Source of the DNA: Babylonia areolata
Lineage: Eukaryota > Mollusca > Gastropoda > Neogastropoda > Buccinidae
Length of the DNA: 64,000 nt
Direction of reading: 5' to 3'
Assembly: GCF_041734735.1 (NCBI RefSeq)
Contig: NC_134878.1
Location: 44,403,752-44,467,751 of the forward strand
Shown in pieces: positions 13,068 to 21,385 of this stretch. The notes beneath the pieces are model-generated. The model saw only the letters and a program-made list of their open reading frames with translations. It was not told where the DNA came from and made no database searches. The translations under genes were made by a program, and so were the position numbers. Every line of letters starts with the position of its first letter. Within the stretch, counting starts at the first letter, position 1.

Positions 13068-16000
13068 TTGCAAAAATGTCACTGTTATGCTCTTCCTTCA
13101 CTGATGTTAGTCGAGGGTACAATTCACAGCACAGTTTTGTCGGTCTTTACACAGGGACACGGAAGAATTAGATCCAGTGAAGAACACTGAAACAAAAAGC
13201 AATCAGTCTCGGGCACTCTTTCTCCATGAAGACACAGGACATGACGATTAACCATGACACAGCTTCTTGATCTTCACAAGAGGGGAACAAGAAATAATTG
13301 GAACTGAAAAATCTCATCGGTCCTTTTTTTTGTGTGTGTGTGTGTGACAAAAAAAAAACATGTAGAAAACAAATGCCATGTACACGGATGACCAAACTTT
13401 AAAGCTTCAACCTTTCAAAAGAAAGTTACATGTACAGCAGTACACAATCTGATTAAAACCAACAACTGTTTAGACTGACCCTGTCTTTGTCTGTCTATCC
13501 ATGACGCAAGCAGTAAATTGTCTTGCTGTTTTTTTATGTTTTATATGTTTTGTGTGGCTGTGTTTTTATTTGTTCTTGTTCTTGTTGTTCTAATGTTGCT
13601 TATAGTCCAGCTGACTGCACAGGGCCTTATCAGGACTGTCAAACCATACACAGGCTCCACCGCATCAACACAAAGCTGTCACATCTACAAAAAAAACACC
13701 AAGACAAACCCACAAAACACAACTCGACAGTGTCCCAACCATTTAGCTCCTTAGGGCAAACAAGACTAGGCCATGCTGAGGACACCAGCCCTTCCGCTTA
13801 ATTTACCATCCAAAGATTACAAAAAATCGTGAAAAAGGAAAAAAAAACAATGCGTCAAAGCAATACATAAAAAAGGTTATACAGGCAAATAACGCTGCAG
13901 AATGGACAGCTAGTGCCCATCCCAGTGTTTACATCTCACTACCCAATCGCCAGAGCAAAACAGCACAGATAGTACATCATAGACTATGGAAAAGAGAAAA
14001 AAAGTGTCAAGGCTTCCTTGAAAAAAGAAAGGGGAATGGACTGGGAAGGCAGAAAAAGGAGACAACAGTGAAGATAGAAAAAAAAAGACAGAAACAAAGA
14101 GAGTTACAGAAAAGAGGAAATTTCTAGCACAGAATTTCCAGAAGGCAGGGATGCTATTTATACTGAAAGACCCCCGGCATCCCCACGGGGGAGTGTTTTT
14201 ATTCAAGAGGAAGAAAGAATGAATGCAGACACTATATAGTTCTGGATATTTTATAATTATTGATATCAATGAATATGGTTGAGTGTTTGCAAGCATGTAA
14301 TTTTTTTGTTTTGTTTTTTATTGTTTCTGACATTCATCTTTCGTATCTTAATGTGGTTAGTGTTTGCAAGCATGTAGTTGTTTGTTGTTGGGTTGTTTTT
14401 TTTTTGTTTTTTTGTTTCTGACATTCATCTTTTGTATCTTATGTTTCAGATCTCACAGACTGAATTGTTTGTCTCAAAAGATGCAACAAATGCTGGGGAG
14501 TTTGTTTTGGGAGAAGATTGTGGGTGAGTTTTATTATAGAAGTAACATTAGACTCACAGGCATGAAAGTAAAAGTGTGTCACTGTAATCATGTCATTGTG
14601 CTTGTGCATCTCACTTGTGTGTGTCTTCATGGAAAGCAACAATAATGCTAGTATTTTCAGCAGTTACAGTTACTCAAGAGATTATTTTTATAGGTTTGTA
14701 GGAAGTGCTCAAGAAATTATTTTTTCTAAGTTTGTATGGAAACAGGTACAGGGGTGCATGTGTACTGGGTGCTCTGGGATTTTTTTTTTTTTTTTTCAAA
14801 AGTCAATACCAAATCATTTCCTGATTCATAAAGTCATTTGAGTGCTTTCTAGTTTGTTCAGTTTCATCAAGTTATAGTTTTTGAAACAGGGTGCTATACA
14901 TTTCTGGTACTTGATTTAAACAAAATAAAACTGAAACAAACTAACAAAAAATGATAAGAGAAAATGTAATTTGCATGGACTTTTGCAACAAAGGTATTGT
15001 GTTCCCCCCCAAGTTCCAGGTAATTATTCTTGATGCAAGAGGAGGATTGAAAGAACGGCTAAACAGTCACTGTTGTTCTTTTTTCATCTTGCCTCATCTT
15101 TTAGTTTCATTCAACTTTTTTCTTCCAAATCAGAACGTTTCTGTTTTTAAGTTTACATTTCTAGCAAATCAGAAAGACTGGGATGGATGTGTAGAAACTG
15201 AAACTAAGACTCCAAAATGCTTTGAATGAACCAAAAGAGCCTCGCTGACAGAACTTATGTTGTTAAACCAGTTGAGGTGACTTATGAAAAACTTCCCGCA
15301 GGTTGCGTGAGTACAACATGTGGTGGATTCCTTATCACACTCAGATCTTAGAAGGCACATCTCCAGATAGCTTCAAGTGCAAACAGTGGAACTACTGCTT
15401 ATGTATAACAGTGTGATTTCACTTTTCTTGGTTCTGGGAGTTGTTCTGCCTTGAACTTATCACTCATGTTTGTGTGTGTGAATATGCATGTGCAAACACA
15501 CACTTTCTTTATTACTTTCTCAATACTTCCTTCTCATTTTAACTTTTTTCGCCAGTCTCATTGCTGTTTTAGTTTTGTTTTTAATGTGAAATTGGTGATT
15601 TGGTTTGAGCAGTAAGTGTGTGGATGTTGTCTTTATCCTGTACTTGTGAATGTGTGCCTGGGTCACAGCAAATTCCTGGCGTTTTGTTACTTGGCAATGA
15701 ACTGTCTGTGGTCGATTTTTTGTGTGGGTGTGCACACTTTGTGTGTGCTATTGTTTAATTTGTGTGTGTGTGTGTGTGTGTGACAGTGTGTGTGACAGTG
15801 TGTGTGTGTGTGTGTGTGTGTACACATATACATTGAATTTTGTGTACATCCTTTTTCAAGGCCCAGTACAGAAGGAGAAATCACGTGTCTGGCATTGTCC
15901 AGCGACTGCAGGCACTTGGTGTCTGGTTCAAGGGATGGTAATGTGCGAGTCTGGAACTTGGAGCAAAGAAGCTGTTCCACGTCTATTCCTCTCTCAGGTA

Positions 16001-19000
16001 ATCATCACTGTAAACCTTGAATCAGAAATGGAAAGGAGAAAGTCTCCAAAGGTAAAATCAGATTACGAAAAAAAAACACAACTAAAGTGTGATGAAAAAT
16101 ACATATTGAAATTCTGTGTAAAATAAAAGACAGTAAACATCTCTCCCCCCCCCCCTTTCTTTTGTACTTTTGTTGTTGCATAAATAGCAAAAACAGCATC
16201 AGAAACATCACTGGAAAAAACAACAACAAACCATTAACAAAAACTGAAGTGTTTCGGAATATGTTTGTTTTCCAGGGGTCTCTCGGAAAAGTAACAAACA
16301 AACAAACAAACAAACAAAAAAGCATCAGGAGATACATATTTATGCGTAAGCATTATAAACAAAATGAAGTATATTGTTTTGTTTTGCATTGGTGAAAACA
16401 GAGCCACAGACTCTTTATTTAATTCTAAGAAGAAAAACAAAAATAATACTTACCTTGAAAAACAAAAAAACAACAAACAAATATTGACAGACTGCCTTCA
16501 TGGCACAGTGGAATTGGCAATAAAAAACCATAATAAACAAAATGAACTATATTGTTTTGTTTTGCATTGATGAAAACACAGCCACAGTCTCTTGATTATA
16601 TTCTTCCCTTCACTGGCTCCCCATTCACATAGGAATAAAATACAAACTCTGAGTCCTGTGTCACTTTACTTTATTTCGTATAGAATATCAGAATACTTTA
16701 CTGATTCTTGTCCTGTCTATCTTTTGAATATAATTTCTTTCTATTAAGCATCCAGACTACTCCGTTCTTCAAATGGCATGCACACACTTTGTATTCCAAA
16801 ACTTATGGCAAACGTTCTTTTTCTTTTGTTGCACCCAAACAGTGGATTTAACTACTCTCACACCTTCATCACATCCCAACACCCACATTCATACTGTATT
16901 TTTCTCAGTAAAAGGAGGAGTTTGTATTATACTCCATGTTTGGTGATTCATATACTTACCATGTCAAACTGATGCAAGCTAGGCCAATCGGTTTGCTCTG
17001 CTTGGCCAAATTTTGCGCGGCTAACAGTGAAAAGACGACCCGTCATGCCCGGTCCGCTTGTGCAATCTGATCACTGGGTGTGCTCTGTGTAGATTTCTAT
17101 GTATTTGTGATTCTTTGGTGTAATTTTTGTGATGCATGGTTCCTTGGTGTATATTTTGACTATGGTGAATGTGGTGTATTTATTTTGCTGTGATTTGGGC
17201 GTTTGTGATGTGAGACTGTGATATTGCCAGTGTTAATTTTTTGTGTATACTTTTATGCCACATATTCTTGAATTTGTGTATTTTATTGTAAAGTGCTGAG
17301 TCCCCTTTCAGATGGAATACTGCTCTATATAAGCCTTCGTTTTAATATTATTGTTATATTCTCCTCTCAAAAGAAAATGCTTACCTTAAAGAAACAACTG
17401 GAAAATATTAACAGTGTGTCTTTATGCATAGTGCAATGGGAAGTATGAGGTGACCATTACACAGATTGCAATGGAAAATACAAGACTACCTTTACACAGA
17501 ATGCAATGGGAAATAACAAGCTTTTTCAAAAGGGAAACATACTGGAATATAAGTGTGAGGTGACAAGCAACATATTGGTAAGTGTACTGTTGTTGTCTCA
17601 TTCGTCATTTATCAGATGGATTCCCCCGTCTCCTCGACGAAGGCGCCAGTACGTCGCAGGTCCTCCAGTCCTCCGTAGAGCTTCCAGGCCACTGGGATTG
17701 GGTCGGGCCAGGTTTTCTCTCGGAGTGCTAGGTGGAGTGGGCAGGACTGCAGCAGATGTTCTGTTGTCTGGCTGCCTGTTCTGCAGGGGCACTGCTCTGT
17801 GTCGCCGATACGGAGTGTACTGTTCAAAAGCAAACATTTTGAGATGGATGGATGCAAGTGGCCCAGGGTTGTTGGAATGTCTTTAAGAATGATCAACAGT
17901 GTTTGAACACAGCACCCTCTGGTGTTTTCACAGATGTTGTGGGGAATGTGATGGTGGTTCCGCCAATCGCGCAAATCCCCACCGCAGTGCACCATCGTCC
18001 CCCTATCAGCTTTAAACAACAAACTGCCAGCATGGAGGATGGGAGAGGCATGACATTCAATGTCACTATTTCAGACACTTCTGAGGTAAATTTTTTTTGT
18101 TCTTGTGTGCTGTCCTGTCAGGTACAAGATTCCTCAGACTACAGTCTGAAAAGAGGCTAAGAAATGAGTTAGAAAGTAGCATACTTCTCTCACACTTCTG
18201 CATGTAACAGAGGTGGTGTTTCAGAATGAAACAGAAAACTTCAGTCTCATCTCTGGCTACGAAAAGAAATGAGTCAGTTCAGTGTTTGGTGTTTGTGTAT
18301 GTGTGTCTGGGGGTGGGGGTGGGGAGGAGAGTGTATATTCCCTGTATTGTTACTTTATGATTTGAAATAAAAACATTACATCTTAGTCATTTGGATGAGA
18401 CGATAAACTGAGGTCCCATGTGCAGCATGCAGTTAACACACGTAAAAGAACCCATGGCAACAAAAGGGTTGTTCCTGGCAAAATTCTGTAGAAAAATCCA
18501 CTTCGATAGGAAAAACAAATATAACTGCACGCAGGAAAAAATACCAAAAAAAAGAAAAAAAGAGTGGCGCTGTAGTGTAGCGACGCGCTCTCCATGGGCA
18601 GAGCAGCCTGAATTTCACACAGAGAAATCTGTTGTGATAAAAAGAAATACAAATACTTTTAAGAAAGTTTGTTGAGGCATTTATTGTTGTAAGCATTCAG
18701 GTATATTTTGTTGTAGATGATTTAGAGAAATGATTGAAATACATGAATCTGTATGTGCACAGTCACTGGATAGATGAATCACAAATTAGTTTGTTGAACT
18801 TCATAGTTTTATGCACATCCAATTATGCACACATGCTTGTGACATCTAGAATTTCATAAGAGATGATTCTGAAACCAAAATGTCTTTTTGTAAGAGGATT
18901 GTTATCAGTCGCCCTGCTTTTGTAAACAGTCTGTGGAGAGTGAACTCTTAACCTTTTCTTTTGGTGTCAGCTGCCAGTTCCAGACTTCAGTGCAGACATA

Positions 19001-21039
19001 GCCAAGATGCTGAGACTGGATTCGACACTGGAGGTAAGTGGAAAAAGCTCAAAATGTGGAACTTTGTGTTGCTGGCATAATTTCAGTTGCTGTGTTTGTG
19101 TGATTGGTGAATGGGTGATTTGGTGAGCAGTGTAGTTGTGATGAGCAGAGTGGTTGAGTTTGGATCATAACTCAACTTGCTGTGGACAAAGGGCATGATT
19201 GGAGCCCTACTGTTTTCGACCATTTCAGATGAAGGATCCTGATCGGAGCCTTAGATAGTTTTTGGAGTGGCACCTAATTTGCATAATGACATTATAAGCT
19301 AAGAATAACTTAACTGACCTTTCCACTCTCCACTGCTACCAATAAATGCAGAGTGTGTTGCTCTGCTTGCAAGCAGGAGGGTTATTTTCGCGGTGACTGG
19401 TTCATGTGAACAGTGCATGTCAACAACGGCAACGGACCCAGTTTCATCTGTCACAAGGCAGACAACAGAATTATACAAAGGGGCCTTATCGTGGCTATAT
19501 AACATTATGCACTTAATCTGTTTCAGACTCTTTATGCTTTCTTGGATTCGTTTACAAGTCATCAAAGAATATGGTTATTTTCATCATCCCACTGAATTAT
19601 AGCGCAAGAAGGGAGGAAGTTTTATATTTTGTCCCCAACTAATTCATTGTGTTACTGATAAGTTTGGAAGTTTTCAGTTCATAAATTTGTTTTTTAGCGA
19701 TTTTATTTCTTACCCATACAAATGGGTCGTTTAATGGGGAAAGTCAGGGGAGCTAACTGGCAGTACAAAGTGAGTTAAGAATTGTCATTATTGCTGTGTA
19801 CTGAATGTGTGTCTGTGTACTGAGGGTTTGCATATGCTGGTCTTGTAAGCATGGGTCTGCCATTGGGTTTTGACTATTGAAATACAGATTTGTCAGTTTC
19901 GTTTCATTGGTATATTGAGAGCTGTCTCTGCAGCTTTAAAATCATGTAGTATTTGCAGGGAAAGTTGTTGTTCATTGTGAATGAAATTTGCTGAAAAACG
20001 AAAAGGAGTTGACCCGGGTTCCTTCCATTTCGTGTTTGTACAGATAAGTTTCTGGACACTGCTGTGGAAAGTATTGATGTGACTTATGAAAGAGCACTTC
20101 AGACGTTTTCTCCGCATAGGTGGATAGTAGTTTGCACAGGACAGGAATGTCAGACCCTGCCGGAGTCTGCACTAGTTGGGTCACAGTTAAGTATGTGTAA
20201 TTAAAGAGCACTTCAAACTATGGAATTAGGAATATTCCTCTGTCAGACAGTGAATCTGTCATTAAGTGTTGATGACTGGCTTGATTCTGTCTGCCGACTT
20301 TTCCAACATAAACTCAGGATTCGCCTTATACATATATGTGCATGTGTATTGTGATAGCAGTTCAGCTCATAACAAGAAGAACAACATGTAAACTGTCAAA
20401 ATGAAGCTTTCCAATCATATTTTGTAGTTTCCTTGCTGCTGTTAAATATAGCTTGCAAATAATCGTTTTTTTTATTACTTATCAGCAGTATGCACTTACA
20501 CACACATGCACACACGTGCATACATGGGTGTGAGAGTGTGTTTGTGTTTCCTTATTGATGTTAAAATGAAGCTTATAAATCATTATCATTTATTACCTGT
20601 CAGTACTGTTCTACTCATTCCTGAAGTTTTTAGGTATGTGAATGAATTTCACAATCAGTTTTGTGTGATAAGTCAGTTGTGTATGGTTGCTGTCTTAATT
20701 AGACGTGAAGAAAATCTTGCATATTTGAAAGCGAAACTACCGCTCAAAATATTACGGTCACATAACCATGTCCTAGCCACATGACAGCATCTTGATCACA
20801 ATAACTGAGAACATCCATACATCTTTTCTTCAAAATAAAAAGGGCTGGCAACTGTACACGTGTAAAGTATTAGCACTGTTAATGTCTGTGTGCAGCGGAG
20901 AAAGGAGGACAGTGAGGAGCCGATGGACACGACAGACAAAATCAGCGCTCTGGAGAGAGAGATTGCCTACCTCAAACAACTCAACAAAGACCTGACCCAG
21001 CAAGCTGCAGCTCCTGACAAGGATAAAAGCACAACATAG
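5700..21039 (+). CDS. WDR18: WDR18, WD repeat protein of the PELP1-TEX10-WDR18 complex (complete, 11 exons)
   Basis: WDR18 (yeast Ipi3) is a beta-propeller subunit of the nucleolar Rix1/PELP1-TEX10 complex needed for ITS2 processing and 60S maturation. Eleven coding exons read through in consistent phase: 5700-5723, 7075-7266, 7891-8001, 9757-9887, 10809-10953, 12519-12662, 14450-14523, 15861-15997, 17934-18085, 18971-19033, 20896-21039. They give about 438 residues against roughly 432 in human. Diagnostic stretches are QQKIVCPGTVSALATSPDGL, GSGGPAARVVTASEDHTCK, LWDMISGNLIRTVVFEK, ITCLALSSDCRHLVSGSRDG and a C-terminal coiled coil (ISALEREIAYLKQLNKDL). Intron 1 uses a GC donor, and several other donors are weak (GTTCGT, GTTGGT, GTCGGC). 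Many introns carry SINEs, and one carries a decayed copy of exon 3. The assignment is strong; exact ends of exons 1 and 8 are the least certain. Confidence 0.93.
6040..6300 (-). mobile_element. Diverged SINE-B-like fragment in WDR18 intron 1
   Basis: Shares the blocks TTTGACAGAGTATGGATT, GATATGATTTTCACACACAC, CACATCTGTTGACATGGGA and CTGCC.GAATCAAAC with 6445-6690 and, more weakly, with the SINE-B copy at 11590-11941 in the same orientation. Confidence 0.6.
6445..6690 (-). mobile_element. Second diverged SINE-B-like fragment in WDR18 intron 1
   Basis: Resembles 6040-6300 and keeps more of the family middle (GGGCTCAGGCATCAGCATG, compare GGGTTCAGGCACAAG in SINE-B). It lies about 390 bp further on, so it is either a tandem duplicate or two insertions of one old family. 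Confidence 0.6.
7075..7266 (+). CDS. WDR18: WDR18 coding exon 2
   Basis: 192 nt, phase 0 to 0, acceptor tttactgtccacag. Encodes the first propeller blade, including GVWDLHTGSSVRTCKGQ and QLWPLGK. The donor is the weak GTTCGT. The join to DENQQKIVCPG matches the human order (ELQRKDQLQQKIMCPG). Confidence 0.93.
7267..7890. other. WDR18 intron 2, no feature seen
   Basis: AT-rich intron with short A and T runs and a weak T-rich tract before the acceptor. No repeat family recognised. Confidence 0.6.
7891..8001 (+). CDS. WDR18: WDR18 coding exon 3
   Basis: 111 nt, acceptor tttcattttcag, phase 0 to 0. Encodes ENQQKIVCPGTVSALATSP then DGLFCVASIGEKIYIWE. The donor is GAG|GTTGGT. A decayed copy of its 3' two thirds lies at 8405-8490. 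Confidence 0.94.
8405..8490 (+). pseudogene. Decayed duplicate of WDR18 exon 3
   Basis: Translates as MSALTISPDGLFCFTTISEK and then NYLWDFGS, against VSALATSPDGLFCVASIGEK and IYIWEVG in the real exon. DNA identity over about 81 bases is roughly 80 percent by hand count. It lacks an in-frame AG acceptor (a TGA precedes the similar part in frame), and the GT donor is replaced by TT. It therefore looks like an internal duplication that is no longer spliced in. Confidence 0.8.
8584..8650. repeat. (CA)n(TA)n microsatellite
   Basis: CA units followed by TA units just after the exon 3 relic. Confidence 0.93.
8849..9260 (+). mobile_element. SINE-A, near full length
   Basis: About 390-410 bp. It has a tRNA-like head with box A (TGGCTTAGAGGTGACGCG) and box B (GGTTTGAATC). 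A conserved body follows (GATGAGACAATAAACTGAGG, GGCAACAAAAGGGTTGTTCC, AAAATTCTGTAGAAAAATCC), then a 3' domain (GAGAGCAGCCCGAATTTCAC) and an (AAATAC)n tail. It lies in WDR18 intron 3. Confidence 0.92.
9261..9756. other. Rest of WDR18 intron 3, no feature seen
   Basis: Unremarkable AT-rich intron between the SINE tail and the exon 4 acceptor. Confidence 0.55.
9757..9887 (+). CDS. WDR18: WDR18 coding exon 4
   Basis: 131 nt, acceptor tgttttgcacag, donor GTGAGT, ends in phase 2. Encodes MTAGNLVGLLSNFDEVLK and FTDDGSHFVVGTVGGMVKIW, matching the human STGNLLVIL and FTGDSSHFISGGKDCLVLVW region. Confidence 0.94.
10101..10485 (+). mobile_element. SINE-A, full length
   Basis: tRNA-like head GGCCTAGAGGTAACGCGTCC with box B GGTTCGAATC, the full body and a tail AAATACAAATACAAAT. 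It lacks a short block (GTGTGCAGCATGCACTTAG) found in other copies. It lies in WDR18 intron 4. Confidence 0.93.
10809..10953 (+). CDS. WDR18: WDR18 coding exon 5
   Basis: 145 nt, acceptor ccccctctcag, phase 2 to 0. Encodes ASRRTPRRVITAHVQDMTD and GSGGPAARVVTASEDHTCK, the most human-like blade of the protein. The donor AAG|GTCGGC is weak, but the join to LWDMISG is fixed by the family (VKLWEVSSG). Confidence 0.94.
11590..11941 (-). mobile_element. SINE-B, near full length
   Basis: On the minus strand the head is GTGTTGGACTTTCAATCTGA followed by box B GGGTTTGAATCTC. The body follows with GGAGATTTTTTCCGATCTCC, TGAACCCCCTTTGTGTGTAT and TTTCAGGGATGTGCATGC equivalents. The copies at 41399-42125 and 56355-56735 belong to the same family. 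It lies in WDR18 intron 5. Confidence 0.85.
11945..12518. other. Rest of WDR18 intron 5, no feature seen
   Basis: AT-rich intron with a CT-rich patch near 12300. No repeat family recognised. Confidence 0.5.
12519..12662 (+). CDS. WDR18: WDR18 coding exon 6
   Basis: 144 nt, phase 0 to 0, acceptor tttgattttcag, donor GTATGA. Encodes LWDMISGNLIRTVVFEK and MDTPENYLIAGLKSGLILCC. Confidence 0.95.
12663..14449. other. WDR18 intron 6
   Basis: 1.8 kb. Contains a poly-C run (about 12741-12756), a long CA tract (12995-13063), a purine-rich stretch (13985-14120) and a duplicated GTTTGCAAGCATGTA motif (14285 and 14363). No exon or named transposon seen. Confidence 0.6.
14450..14523 (+). CDS. WDR18: WDR18 coding exon 7
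   Basis: 74 nt, acceptor cttatgtttcag, donor GG|GTGAGT, ends in phase 2. Encodes ISQTELFVSKDATNAGEFVL. It corresponds to the poorly conserved loop in human WDR18 (FQVDLFTWPGQ). Confidence 0.88.
14524..15860. other. WDR18 intron 7, nothing but microsatellite seen
   Basis: GT-rich tract at about 15758-15822 just before exon 8. Otherwise ordinary AT-rich intron. Confidence 0.55.
15861..15997 (+). CDS. WDR18: WDR18 coding exon 8
   Basis: Encodes EGEITCLALSSDCRHLVSG, SRDGNVRVWNLEQRSC and the blade end IPLSG. It ends in phase 1 at GTAATC. Two in-frame acceptors six bases apart are possible (ctttttcaag at 15860 and gcccag at 15866); the first was taken. The choice adds or removes two residues. Confidence 0.92.
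16355..16612 (+). repeat. Two-copy direct repeat, about 184-bp period
   Basis: AACAAAATGAAGTATATTGT at 16360 recurs as AACAAAATGAACTATATTGT near 16539, each followed by TTTGTTTTGCATTG.TGAAAA and CAGCCACAG.CTCTT. It lies in WDR18 intron 8, and the second copy abuts the LINE fragment. Confidence 0.75.
16596..17345 (+). mobile_element. LINE 3' end, CR1/L2-like
   Basis: Frame fragments recall the end of a CR1/L2-type reverse transcriptase: the plus-strand CTGGCTCCCCATTCACATAG stands for W-L-P-I, followed by a decayed APxxWN region near 16835. The fragment ends with AAAGTGCTGAGTCCCCTTTC and CTGCTCTATATAAGCCTTCG, a typical LINE 3' UTR with a short ATT-rich tail. It is heavily decayed. Confidence 0.6.
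17619..17890 (-). mobile_element. LINE ORF2 C-terminal fragment
   Basis: The minus strand reads LRIGDTEQCPCRTGSQTTEH then LLQSCPLHLALREKTWPD and ends LRRTGAFVEETGESI-stop. This is the zinc-knuckle tail of a non-LTR reverse transcriptase seen in many invertebrate LINEs. The fragment stops about 43 bp before the WDR18 exon 9 acceptor. Confidence 0.85.
17934..18085 (+). CDS. WDR18: WDR18 coding exon 9
   Basis: 152 nt, acceptor ggtgttttcacag, phase 1 to 0, donor GAG|GTAAAT. Encodes DVVGNVMVVPPIAQIPTAV, HHRPPISFKQQ and GMTFNVTISDTSE, the region after the last blade. Antisense ORFs over it are shadows. Confidence 0.9.
18384..18658 (+). mobile_element. SINE-A, 5'-truncated
   Basis: Starts inside the body (TAGTCATTTGGATGAGACGA) and runs to AAAAGAAATACAAATACTTT. 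The tRNA-like head is missing, the usual form of a truncated reverse-transcribed insert. It lies in WDR18 intron 9. Confidence 0.92.
18971..19033 (+). CDS. WDR18: WDR18 coding exon 10
   Basis: 63 nt, phase 0 to 0, acceptor ttttggtgtcag, donor GAG|GTAAGT. Encodes LPVPDFSADIAKMLRLDSTLE in 21 codons. In human the same place reads DRTEQLQAVL-like sequence before the coiled coil. Confidence 0.85.
19034..20895. other. WDR18 intron 10
   Basis: 1.9 kb. The only recognisable element is a dispersed repeat at 20060-20215 that recurs inverted at 38440-38523. The rest is ordinary AT-rich intron. Confidence 0.5.
20060..20215 (-). repeat. Dispersed repeat, also at 38440-38523
   Basis: The reverse complement of TTACACATACTTAAC, CTAGTGCAGACTCC, TCCTGTCCTGTGCAAACTAC and TATCCACCTATG is present in order. 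A shorter relative occurs near 21550-21620. Family unknown. Confidence 0.7.
20896..21039 (+). CDS. WDR18: WDR18 coding exon 11 with stop
   Basis: 47 codons and TAG (21037-21039). Encodes an acidic linker (RRKEDSEEPMDTTDK) and the coiled coil ISALEREIAYLKQLNKDL, matching the human LEDEVRNLRKINRDLFDF helix. The acceptor is taatgtctgtgtgcag. Confidence 0.93.
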   Translation, partial: RRKEDSEEPMDTTDKISALEREIAYLKQLNKDLTQQAAAPDKDKSTT

Positions 21040-21184
21040 AGGACATTCAAAGAAATAGATATGTTGTTGTTCAGTTTGTGTGTGAAGGGGTATGTGTGTG
21101 TGTGTGTGTGTGCATGCATGCATGCAGGCTTGTGGAGAGATACAAGAGAAACGTGTTATAAAATGTTCACAGAATCTGAGTGTT

Positions 21185-21385
21185 CGTGTGTTTTTTTGTA
21201 TGAGAACATATATAAAAAGATAGAGAACAGAGAGATTTATGCGAAATAAATGTATGACTGATAATTGTCTTCCTATTAGTAAAGTGCTTTTTTTGTATGA
21301 GAACATATATAGAAAGATAGAGAACAGAGAGATTTATGTGAAATAAATGCATGATTGATAGTTGTCTGCCTATTAGTGTAATGCG
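21185..21385 (+). terminator. Tandemly duplicated 3' UTR segment with two poly(A) signals
   Basis: A unit of about 98 bp containing GATAGAGAACAGAGAGATTTA, AATAAA and TTGTCTTCCTATTAGT occurs twice. AATAAA lies at 21245-21250 and again at 21342-21347, about 210 and 305 bp after the WDR18 stop, so each copy offers its own cleavage signal. Confidence 0.7.
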
